From positions 1-64,000 of the forward strand of contig NZ_LSJY01000134.1 of the NCBI RefSeq assembly GCF_001556865.1: DNA of 64,000 nt, written 5' to 3'. The translations under genes were made by a program, and so were the position numbers. The notes beneath the pieces were generated by a model. The model was given only the letters and a program-made list of their open reading frames with translations, was not told the origin of the DNA and searched no databases. Of the stretch, positions 34,108-41,364 are shown piece after piece. Numbering within the stretch: the stretch's first letter is position 1; each line of letters begins with the position of its first letter. Origin of the DNA: Sphingobium sp. CCH11-B1. GTDB lineage: Bacteria > Pseudomonadota > Alphaproteobacteria > Sphingomonadales > Sphingomonadaceae.

Positions 34108-34815
34108 TCAGGCGACCTTCGCCTGCTGTTCCGGCAGTTCGTCAGGATCGCGCAGCACATAGCCGCGTCCCCAGACGGTCTCGATATAATTGTCCCCACC
34201 GCAAGCCAGGGCCAGCTTCTTGCGCAGCTTGCAAATGAAGACGTCGATGATCTTGAGTTCCGGCTCGTCCATTCCACCATAGAGGTGGTTCAGGAACATT
34301 TCCTTGGTCAGCGTCGTGCCCTTGCGGAGCGACAGCAGCTCCAGCATGGCATATTCCTTGCCGGTCAGGTGGACGCGATTGCCGTCGACTTCTACCGTCT
34401 TCGCGTCGAGATTGACCGACAGCTTGCCGGTGCGGATGACTGACTGCGAATGGCCTTTCGACCGGCGCACAACGGCATGAATACGCGCGATCAGCTCTTC
34501 GCGATGGAAGGGCTTGGTCACATAGTCGTCCGCACCGAAACCAAACGAGCGGACCTTGCTGTCCATTTCGCTGATGCCCGACAGGATCAGGACCGGGGTC
34601 TGGACCTTGGCCGCGCGCAATTTCTTCAGCACGTCATACCCGTGCATGTCGGGCAAGTTCAGGTCGAGACAGATGATGTCGTAATCGTAGAGCTTGCCGA
34701 GGTCCAAACCCTCCTCGCCAAGGTCGGTCGTATAAACGTTGAAGCCTTCGGTCGTGAGCATAAGCTCGATCGCCTTGGCGGTGGTCGGTTCGTCCTCGAT
34801 CAGCAGCACGCGCAT
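34108..34815 (-). CDS. ctrA: Cell-cycle transcriptional regulator CtrA
   Basis: 235 aa from the ATG at 34815 (AAGGGG upstream); longer in-frame starts are not needed. Receiver domain 1-120: acidic pocket LLIEDEP, phospho-acceptor Asp51 in [11 protein letters not shown], Lys in YVTKPF. OmpR-type winged-helix domain about 125-225: [32 protein letters not shown] and [12 protein letters not shown]. This order and these sequences are those of alphaproteobacterial CtrA, which controls cell-cycle, motility and envelope genes by binding TTAA-N7-TTAA. The C-terminus ends VA, compatible with ClpXP turnover. A self-type binding site lies upstream. Confidence 0.93.
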   Translation of the reverse strand: MRVLLIEDEPTTAKAIELMLTTEGFNVYTTDLGEEGLDLGKLYDYDIICLDLNLPDMHGYDVLKKLRAAKVQTPVLILSGISEMDSKVRSFGFGADDYVTKPFHREELIARIHAVVRRSKGHSQSVIRTGKLSVNLDAKTVEVDGNRVHLTGKEYAMLELLSLRKGTTLTKEMFLNHLYGGMDEPELKIIDVFICKLRKKLALACGGDNYIETVWGRGYVLRDPDELPEQQAKVA

Positions 34816-34904
34816 GTGAAGCCCCTTGTCCGTCGCAGTTCCGTTCACCCACCAGAACGGCTTACGTTCAATTTCATTAACCAAAAAACTTCTGAAGGAC
34901 AAAG

Positions 34905-34923
34905 GTTAATTATTCGCTAACCG
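34905..34923 (-). promoter_or_regulatory. CtrA-like box upstream of ctrA (candidate autoregulation)
   Basis: On the minus strand the site reads TTAG-N7-TTAACC with exact 7-nt spacing, about 90 nt upstream of the ctrA start. The outer ends are also inverted repeats (GGTTA...TAACC). CtrA autoregulation is established in Caulobacter. Confidence 0.55.
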
Positions 34924-35067
34924 GCAGGAATGCGCGAGTCGCGTACTTTCGAATCTGTTTACAATGCGTTGAGGCCGAAACATTCCGCACGGAGTCAATA
35001 TCAATCCGCTTGCGAAACGAGGTTAAAATACTGGATGCCTCGATCCTGCGGTAACGATTTTCTGCAA

Positions 35068-35961
35068 TCAGCAGCCGTGATGTCGCGCGAGGAAATCTAG
35101 CAGGGCTTCCACCCGAGCCGGCCTCAGGCGCGACGGTGGGGTCACGAGATGAAGGCCAAAGGGTGGCGGTCTCCACTCCACCAAAATCTCTTCCAATTCG
35201 CCTTTTGCCAGCGCCTCTCCCACTATGAAGTCAGGCAGCCGGGCGATGCCGACACCCTGCCGGAGGGCAGGCAACATCGCCTCACCGCTATTGACGGTGA
35301 GGCGGCTGCGTACCTGCACCGCGACATTTTGCTGACCCGGCCCCGCGAAACGCCAGACGTCCGGTGTCGCCGCGTTGGAATAGCAAAGACAGTCATGCGC
35401 CGCCAGGTCGGAGGGATGCTGGGGCCGCCCTCTCGCGTCCAGATAGGCAGGCGACGCGATGACGTGCATCGTGACATCGGAGAGCCGGCGCGCCCGCAGC
35501 GAACTGTCGGGCATGTCGGCGATACGGATGGTGGCGTCGAGCCCCATTTCGACGATATCGATCCGCGCATCCGACAGGTGCAGGTCGACATCCACCTGAG
35601 GATTGGCCTTGGTGAATTCCGCCACCAGTGGTGCTACACGCAGAAGGCCGAACGTCATGGGTGCGCCAAGCCGCACCAGGCCGGACAGGTCCGCCGTCTC
35701 GTCCTTAGCCGCCTCTTCCGCCGCATGTCCTTCGGCCATGATGCGTCGCGCATGGTCGGCCAGGCGCTTGCCACTTTCCGTCAGCGACAGTCTGCGGCTC
35801 GTGCGGTTGAAGAGACTGGTGTCGAGATGTTCCTCCAACCGGGTCACTGCCTTGGACACCGTGGCCTTGGACACGCTTAAGGCCTTGGCGGCGTCGGTGA
35901 AGCTCCGGTGTTCGACGACGGCAGCGAACATGGCCCACGCCTCGAAATCAGGTAAGCGCAT
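35068..35961 (-). CDS. LysR-family transcriptional regulator
   Basis: 297 aa. The N-terminal winged helix-turn-helix (AMFAAVVEHRSFTDAAKALS, SKATVSKAVTRLEEHLDTSL, FNRTSRRLSLTESGKRL) is typical of LysR proteins. The periplasmic-binding-like effector domain covers about 90-290. It is transcribed divergently from the pirin and wrbA genes, so by the usual LysR arrangement it probably controls them in response to an unknown, possibly quinone or oxidant, signal. Confidence 0.9.
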   Translation of the reverse strand: MRLPDFEAWAMFAAVVEHRSFTDAAKALSVSKATVSKAVTRLEEHLDTSLFNRTSRRLSLTESGKRLADHARRIMAEGHAAEEAAKDETADLSGLVRLGAPMTFGLLRVAPLVAEFTKANPQVDVDLHLSDARIDIVEMGLDATIRIADMPDSSLRARRLSDVTMHVIASPAYLDARGRPQHPSDLAAHDCLCYSNAATPDVWRFAGPGQQNVAVQVRSRLTVNSGEAMLPALRQGVGIARLPDFIVGEALAKGELEEILVEWRPPPFGLHLVTPPSRLRPARVEALLDFLARHHGC

Positions 35962-36068
35962 AAGGAAACAATCCGTTTCATAGCTGCTTGTTTATGAAAC
36001 GATCCTGAGGACTAAATTTGGGAAACGCAAGGTGGAAGCTGCTGCTTCCGCAACGAAAAGGATTTAAA

Positions 36069-36788
36069 ATGACCACGACCACTGCGAGCCGCATAGAGCG
36101 CCGCCCTTTTGCGTCGCTGGGCCATGCTGACCATGGTTGGCTGAACGCCCGCCACCATTTTTCCTTCGCCGATTATTATGACGAAGAGCGGATGCACTGG
36201 GGCGCGATCCGGGTTTGGAACGATGACGAGATCGCCCCGCGGTCCGGCTTTCCGCCGCATCCCCATGCCGACATGGAGATCATAACCTATGTCCGCACTG
36301 GCGCGATCACGCATCAGGACAGCCTGGGCAACAAGGGGCGCACGGCGGCCGGAGACGTCCAGGTGATGTCCGCCGGCACCGGCATTCGCCACGCCGAATA
36401 TAATCTGGAGGACGAGACCGCCACGCTCTTCCAAATCTGGATCATGCCTTCAGCCAGGGGCGGGCAGCCCAGTTGGGGCGCAAAGCCATTCCCCAGGGAT
36501 GACCGCTGCGGCAAGCTGATCGTTCTCGCCAGCGGGCATGACGATGATCGGGAGGCACTCCGCATCCGCGCAGACTGCCGTCTGCTAGGCGGCACGATCA
36601 AAGCCGGCGAGAGCGTGACCTATGAAAGTGCGCCCGGCCGCCATCTCTACTTGGTCCCTGCGACTGGCCGCATCGAGATAGATGGCCAGACTTTCGAGGC
36701 GCGCGATGGAGCGGCGATTATCTGCGGCGGTCCGATCACCATCACGGCGATTGAAGATGCGGAGATCGTCCTTGTCGACAGTATTTGA
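36069..36788 (+). CDS. Pirin family protein (bicupin)
   Basis: 239 aa from the ATG at 36069 (AGGA upstream). The N-terminal cupin carries the metal ligands PPHPHADMEIITYV and QVMSAGTGIRHAEYN (His, His, His, Glu). The C-terminal cupin contains AGRHLYLVP-like strand sequence (PGRHLYLVPATGRIEI). Pirins are Fe proteins; some have quercetinase or redox-sensing activity. The pairing with a LysR regulator and WrbA suggests a response to quinones. Confidence 0.88.
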   Translation: MTTTTASRIERRPFASLGHADHGWLNARHHFSFADYYDEERMHWGAIRVWNDDEIAPRSGFPPHPHADMEIITYVRTGAITHQDSLGNKGRTAAGDVQVMSAGTGIRHAEYNLEDETATLFQIWIMPSARGGQPSWGAKPFPRDDRCGKLIVLASGHDDDREALRIRADCRLLGGTIKAGESVTYESAPGRHLYLVPATGRIEIDGQTFEARDGAAIICGGPITITAIEDAEIVLVDSI

Positions 36789-36908
36789 CCTGAACCGGCC
36801 TGCCCTTCCCCCAACCTTGGGGCGGGCCGCGGCCGTCCGCACCTTTCCCTCTCCCATGCGGACGGCCCCCTTTGCTTCTTCTATTGACCGTTTTTCAGGA
36901 GACTAAAC

Positions 36909-37508
36909 ATGGCTAAAGTTCTGGTTCTCTACTATTCGTCCTATGGCCATATCGAAACGATGGCCAAGTCGGTTGCCGAAGGCGCGGCCTCTGCCGGCGC
37001 GCAGGTGGACATCAAGCGCGTACCCGAAACCGCACCGCTGGAAGTGGCCAAGAACGCGCATTTCAAGCTGGATCAGGACGCGCCGGTGGCGACCGTGGCC
37101 GAGCTTGCAGAATATGACGCGATCATCGTAGGCACCGGCACCCGCTTTGGCCGCATGTCCGGCCAGATGGCAGCTTTTCTCGATCAGGCGGGCGGTCTGT
37201 GGGCGCGCGGAGCGCTGAATGGCAAGGTGGGCGGCGCGTTCACATCGACTGCCTCACAACATGGCGGGCAGGAAACGACGTTGTTCTCCATCATCACCAA
37301 CCTCCTCCACTTCGGCATGGTGATCGTCGGGCTCGACTATGGCCACACCGAACAGATGGGCGTGGACAAGGTTCGCGGCGGTGCCCCCTATGGCGCGACG
37401 ACCATCGCTGACGGTGACGGCAGCCGCCAGCCTTCGCCGGAAGAATTGGAAGGCGCACGCTACCAGGGCCGCCGTATCGCGGAAACAGCGATCAAGCTGC
37501 ACGGCTGA
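36909..37508 (+). CDS. wrbA: NAD(P)H:quinone oxidoreductase, type IV (WrbA)
   Basis: 199 aa with AGGAG upstream. Flavodoxin-like: the FMN phosphate loop [18 protein letters not shown] is at the N-terminus, followed by [20 protein letters not shown] and [19 protein letters not shown], both characteristic of WrbA. It carries out two-electron reduction of quinones in the cytoplasm, protecting against redox cycling. It probably belongs to the same regulon as the upstream pirin gene. Confidence 0.95.
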   Translation: MAKVLVLYYSSYGHIETMAKSVAEGAASAGAQVDIKRVPETAPLEVAKNAHFKLDQDAPVATVAELAEYDAIIVGTGTRFGRMSGQMAAFLDQAGGLWARGALNGKVGGAFTSTASQHGGQETTLFSIITNLLHFGMVIVGLDYGHTEQMGVDKVRGGAPYGATTIADGDGSRQPSPEELEGARYQGRRIAETAIKLHG

Positions 37509-37529
37509 GGCAAGGGCCTTCATAATCGC

Positions 37530-37565
37530 AAAGCCCGGTGCCCAATATTGCCGGCACCGGGCTTT
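37530..37565. terminator. Bidirectional intrinsic terminator between wrbA and the acyltransferase
   Basis: A 13-bp stem AAAGCCCGGTGCC (37530-37542) / GGCACCGGGCTTT (37553-37565) followed by TT on the plus side. It lies between convergent genes. Confidence 0.85.
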
Positions 37566-37574
37566 TGGTACGCC

Positions 37575-38537
37575 TTAGAGCATCCAGCGGCTTGCGGTTG
37601 GCGAGCGGCTTATGACCTTCCATAGTGCCCAAGGCGCAATGAGCGCGATGGCGAACAACGCGTATTTGGTCATGTAGGGCGTCAGATAATGGATCACGGC
37701 CACATGGCAGTACATGATAATCATCGAAGCCCGGCCGATAGCCGCGAGCGGCCCCGCGCCCGGCGCGATCAAGGCTGACAGCCGGAACGTCAGAAACGAT
37801 GTCGCCACTGCGGCGCCGACGGACAGCAGGGGCCAGCCATAATCCGCCGCCTTCATGTTCAGCGTCGGGAACAGGCCGCACAGTCCGCACAAGGCAACGG
37901 CAAGAAGCGGGACTATCATCCAGTTCCGCCACGCAATGCGCGGCCAAGCCGCGCCGATCCAGAGCAGGATGAACGCCATCGGGACCGTGATGAGCCCGAG
38001 CGGCGACGCCCTGAACCACCCTGTCACGCAGGATAGGAGCGTCATCGCGATCAGCGGCAAGCTCCATCGCCGGTCCAGTGGATCGGGCAACCGCGCCGAG
38101 ACCAGATTGAAGAGGATGCGCGCGATCATGAGGCAAGGCACGAACCAGAAAATGGTATAGGGGCCCCGCAACCAAGACCCACCCAGCAAGATCGGCAAGA
38201 TATCGCCAGGCCACTGGTCGAAGATGGGCCGTTGCCCCTTTAACGGTTCGACGATCTGGTCAACGCAGACGAGCAGAAGCAGGTAGATTGAATAGGGACG
38301 CATCTGTCCGAGCAGCTGACGCTTGGTGAAAGCGCCGATGGGGTGCGGCCGCGATAACATGCCGGACAGTAGGAAGAACAGCGGCATGTGGAAGGAATAG
38401 ATCGCGTCCCGCACTGGCCCGCGCGTCCAGACATGCCCTGCCACGACGGCGATGATGCCGATCCCCCGCGCAACATCGACCCAGTCAAGGCGAAATTGCG
38501 CCTGCGGCCTGCCCTGCCCTCTGTTGTCCATCGGCAC
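37575..38537 (-). CDS. Acyltransferase 3 family membrane protein
   Basis: 320 aa with about ten hydrophobic segments. The N-terminus WVDVARGIGIIAVVAGHVW has the conserved R-x10-H typical of acyltransferase_3 (here Arg in VARG and His in AGHVW). FHMPLFFLLSGML is the family's second motif. Such enzymes O-acetylate or O-succinylate surface glycans. No glycan genes lie directly beside it. The stop is close to the wrbA terminator. Confidence 0.85.
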   Translation of the reverse strand: MPMDNRGQGRPQAQFRLDWVDVARGIGIIAVVAGHVWTRGPVRDAIYSFHMPLFFLLSGMLSRPHPIGAFTKRQLLGQMRPYSIYLLLLVCVDQIVEPLKGQRPIFDQWPGDILPILLGGSWLRGPYTIFWFVPCLMIARILFNLVSARLPDPLDRRWSLPLIAMTLLSCVTGWFRASPLGLITVPMAFILLWIGAAWPRIAWRNWMIVPLLAVALCGLCGLFPTLNMKAADYGWPLLSVGAAVATSFLTFRLSALIAPGAGPLAAIGRASMIIMYCHVAVIHYLTPYMTKYALFAIALIAPWALWKVISRSPTASRWML

Positions 38538-38584
38538 CCTGCCCTATAGGATGGCCGGCCAACGTCAATTCCCCCTTCGATCGG

Positions 38585-39271
38585 ATGCTCCTTTTGCCCC
38601 TGCTGACCGACCATGTGCTGTTCATTGATGGAGAGGCGCTGATCCTCGACAAGCCCGCGGGTTTGCCGGTCGATGCGCCGCGCGATGGATCGATGTCGCT
38701 TGAAAATCATCTGTCGTCGTTGACGTTCGGCTTCCAGCGGTGGCCTCTCCCCGTGCATCGGCTGGATCGGGACACCAGCGGATGCCTTCTGCTGGCCCGC
38801 AATCCCAAGGCGCACAAGCGGTTCGCCGGCGCGTTCGAGGCGGGAATCGTCACCAAGCGCTACGTCGCCGTCATCGGCGGGGTGCCGGAGGAAGAGGAAG
38901 GCACGATCGCCCTGTCGCTCAAGAAGGTCAGCAGCCCAACCCAGGGCTGGCGCATGATCGCGGCCAAGGCTGGTAAGCCTGCGGTCACGCATTGGCGCAG
39001 GTTGGCGGTGCGCGATGGCCGTGCATTGATCGCCTTCACCCCCGAAACCGGCCGCACACATCAAATCCGCGTCCATGCCGAACATGGGCTGGGCTTTGGC
39101 ATATCGGGTGATCCTGTCTATGGCGATGGCACCGGCCCCATGCTGCTGCACAGCCGGTTCCTCAGCATTCCACGCGATGGCAAGCCAGCGGCGGAGGCGG
39201 CCGCCCCTCTGCCTGCGGCTTTCCTTGCCGCCGGCTTTGCGCCCGAGATATTGGACGATGCCGGACTTTGA
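38585..39271 (+). CDS. RluA-family pseudouridine synthase
   Basis: 228 aa. The catalytic motif HRLDRDTSGCLLLARN contains the essential Asp. VTKRYVAVIGG and ETGRTHQIRVHAEHGLGFGI, GDPVYGDGTG are standard RluA/RsuA-clan landmarks. There is no S4 domain. Target rRNA or tRNA site cannot be assigned. It overlaps arfB by 14 nt, linking two translation-related functions. Confidence 0.9.
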   Translation: MLLLPLLTDHVLFIDGEALILDKPAGLPVDAPRDGSMSLENHLSSLTFGFQRWPLPVHRLDRDTSGCLLLARNPKAHKRFAGAFEAGIVTKRYVAVIGGVPEEEEGTIALSLKKVSSPTQGWRMIAAKAGKPAVTHWRRLAVRDGRALIAFTPETGRTHQIRVHAEHGLGFGISGDPVYGDGTGPMLLHSRFLSIPRDGKPAAEAAAPLPAAFLAAGFAPEILDDAGL

Positions 39272-39662
39272 GATTCCAGAAGGAGCGCTTGAAGAGCGGT
39301 TCATTACCGGCGGGGGGCCGGGCGGCCAGAATGTAAACAAGGTCGCGACCGCCGTTCAGCTGCGCGTCAACCTGTTCAAGCTCGGCTTGCCGGTACACGC
39401 CTATCGCAAGATCAGGACGCTTGCCGGTTCCCGGCTCACATCCGCCAACGAAATCGTTATTCAGGCCAACCGTTTCCGCACGCAGGAGGCCAACCGCCAG
39501 GATGCACGCGACCGGCTGGCGGAGATGATCGCGAAGGCGCATGAGCGCGATGCCCGGCGCATCGCCACCAAACCCGGCAAGGCCGCCAAGGCCAGACGGG
39601 TCGATGCGAAGAAAGCCCGAGGGTCCGTCAAGGAAGGACGTGGGAAGGTGCGTGTCGATTGA
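39258..39662 (+). CDS. arfB: Alternative ribosome-rescue factor ArfB (RF-1 domain protein)
   Basis: 134 aa. The N-terminal RF-1 domain has the GGQ loop (ITGGGPGGQNVNKVATAVQL) that hydrolyses peptidyl-tRNA. The C-terminal third is a Lys/Arg-rich tail (KPGKAAKARRVDAKKARGSV) that in ArfB enters the empty mRNA channel. It is too short to be a true release factor. It starts inside the rluA-like gene. Confidence 0.92.
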   Translation: MPDFEIPEGALEERFITGGGPGGQNVNKVATAVQLRVNLFKLGLPVHAYRKIRTLAGSRLTSANEIVIQANRFRTQEANRQDARDRLAEMIAKAHERDARRIATKPGKAAKARRVDAKKARGSVKEGRGKVRVD

Positions 39663-39707
39663 TGAGCCCTATGGTTCTGACAGGGTCCAGCGCTTATATC
39701 CCGACTC

Positions 39708-40193
39708 ATGTATGATTTTGCCCCCGCCGACACTGCCGACAAGCAGGCGCTTCACGATGATCTCCTGTCCGCTGCAAAGGCACTGACGGCCAACGAGCCC
39801 GATGCGATCGCCAATATGGCGAATTTGGCAGCATTGATCTGGCAGTTTCTGCCGGACCTGAACTGGGCCGGCTTCTACCGGATGGTGGAAGGAGAGCTGG
39901 TGCTGGGGCCGTTTCAGGGCAAGCCTGCCTGCATCCGTATACCCATGGGGCGGGGGGTGTGCGGTACCGCAGCCGCTACCCGTCAAACGCAGCTCGTCGA
40001 AGATGTGCACGCCTTTCCGGGGCACATCGCCTGCGACGCGGCCAGCGCTTCGGAAGTCGTGGTCCCGATCATCGCAGAAGGCGACCTGATCGGCGTGCTC
40101 GACCTGGACAGCCCCTTGCCGGCGCGGTTCGACGCAATCGACGCGCGAGCTCTGGAAAGGCTCATGGCAGCGGTCGCGTCACGCCTTCGCTGA
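39708..40193 (+). CDS. msrC: Free methionine-(R)-sulfoxide reductase (GAF-domain fRMsr)
   Basis: 161 aa, single GAF domain. The three redox cysteines of the family are present in KPACIRIPMGRGVCGTAAA and FPGHIACDAAS. VVPIIAEGDLIGVLDLDS is the typical strand-loop-strand. It repairs free methionine-R-sulfoxide in the cytoplasm. It stands as a separate unit 45 nt after arfB. Confidence 0.92.
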   Translation: MYDFAPADTADKQALHDDLLSAAKALTANEPDAIANMANLAALIWQFLPDLNWAGFYRMVEGELVLGPFQGKPACIRIPMGRGVCGTAAATRQTQLVEDVHAFPGHIACDAASASEVVVPIIAEGDLIGVLDLDSPLPARFDAIDARALERLMAAVASRLR

Positions 40194-40220
40194 GACAAGC
40201 GATCAAAGACAGCTTTCCGT

Positions 40221-40243
40221 CGCCCCGTTTCGGGACAGGGGCG
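40221..40243. terminator. Weak hairpin after the fRMsr gene
   Basis: CGCCCC (40221-40226) pairs with GGGGCG (40238-40243), 28 nt past the stop; no T-run follows. Confidence 0.3.
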
Positions 40244-40343
40244 GCCGCCACAGGGTGACGAGCCTCGGATCATCATGCTAAACGGCTCGTAAGGGAGTTG
40301 AACCGCCTGCCTTCCGGCGCGCGGACGTGAGGGAGCATAGACC

Positions 40344-41363
40344 ATGAGGATTGCAGGCCTTCTGCTGATTGGCGCGAGCCTCTTGCCCGTTGCGGCCGTT
40401 GCAGAAGCTGGCGGCGCTGCGCATCCGGAGGGTGGCATGGCCCGCCCCCGCGGCGATGCATGGACCGGAACGCATCGGTGGGGACCGCGCTATAATGGCC
40501 GCTGGTATGCGGGTTGGCGCGCGCCAGGGGGCTGGAACGGATATCGCCGGCCGGTCTATGGGTATGTCTTGCCGCGATACTGGATTAGCCCAAGCTATTA
40601 TATCGCCAATTCGAGGGCCTATGGACTGCCAGCGCCGGCCTATGGCTATGGTTGGTCGCGCTATTATGACGATGCCGTCATGACCGATCGCTGGGGCCGC
40701 GTGTATGATTATCGCACCGGCATCGATTGGGACCGGTATGAAGGCGGCTATGGTCCCGACGAGGCGGCACATGACGGCGAACCGCGCCGCGACAATGGCG
40801 TTGGCGGCGCGGCGGTAGGTGCCGTCGTGGGTGGGATCGCTGGCAATCGCATTGCCGGGCGTGGCAATCGCGCCGTGGGTACTTTGGTCGGCGCAGGCGT
40901 CGGCGCTGTAGCTGGCGCGGCCATCGACAGGGCAGAGGATAAAGGGCGCCCCTTGCCGCCGCATCGCGAGCGGTCCGGCGCTGGTTATGACTATGACCAT
41001 GCCGATGACGGCGTCACCACCCGCAATGACTATGAGGGTCGCTGGACGGGCACTTGGACCACGGACGATGGCCGAAAGGTCAGTGGTACCTATGAAGGGC
41101 GGTTCGAGGGCGACGTTCGGGGCGCGGGCGTCGATTATGACGCGCCGCCTTATGGCGGGCCACCGCACTGGTCGAACCCGGGCGTGGGCGCGCCTGCAGG
41201 CGGATATATAGCGAACGGCTATTATTACCCAGCGCCCATCGTCACCACCGTCACCGTTCAGCCAGCCACGACGACAACCACCACGACCACCTATGTCACC
41301 AGGAAGGTCCGCTATATCAAATCGGCTCCGGGCAAAACCGTCCGGCATTGCCGCTGCAAATAG
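40344..41363 (+). CDS. Secreted RcnB-like protein with glycine-zipper segment
   Basis: 339 aa. The signal peptide (MRIAGLLLIGASLLPVAAVA) is followed by a Trp/Tyr/Gly-rich part with RcnB-like sequence (GYRRPVYGYVLPRYWISPSY, VMTDRWGRVYDYRTGIDW). A glycine-zipper hairpin lies at about 153-195 (GGAAVGAVVGGIAGNRIAG, GTLVGAGVGAVAGAAIDRAE). A Thr-rich run (ATTTTTTTTYVTR) precedes an odd Cys-containing end (HCRCK). RcnB proteins act in periplasmic metal homeostasis; glycine zippers insert in membranes. The function of the combination is unknown. Confidence 0.7.
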   Translation: MRIAGLLLIGASLLPVAAVAEAGGAAHPEGGMARPRGDAWTGTHRWGPRYNGRWYAGWRAPGGWNGYRRPVYGYVLPRYWISPSYYIANSRAYGLPAPAYGYGWSRYYDDAVMTDRWGRVYDYRTGIDWDRYEGGYGPDEAAHDGEPRRDNGVGGAAVGAVVGGIAGNRIAGRGNRAVGTLVGAGVGAVAGAAIDRAEDKGRPLPPHRERSGAGYDYDHADDGVTTRNDYEGRWTGTWTTDDGRKVSGTYEGRFEGDVRGAGVDYDAPPYGGPPHWSNPGVGAPAGGYIANGYYYPAPIVTTVTVQPATTTTTTTTYVTRKVRYIKSAPGKTVRHCRCK

Positions 41364-41364
41364 C

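Noticed and set aside
32523..34280. 585-codon minus-strand open frame
   Set aside because: Antisense to the TonB receptor barrel and crosses the strong terminator; no domain or start signal.
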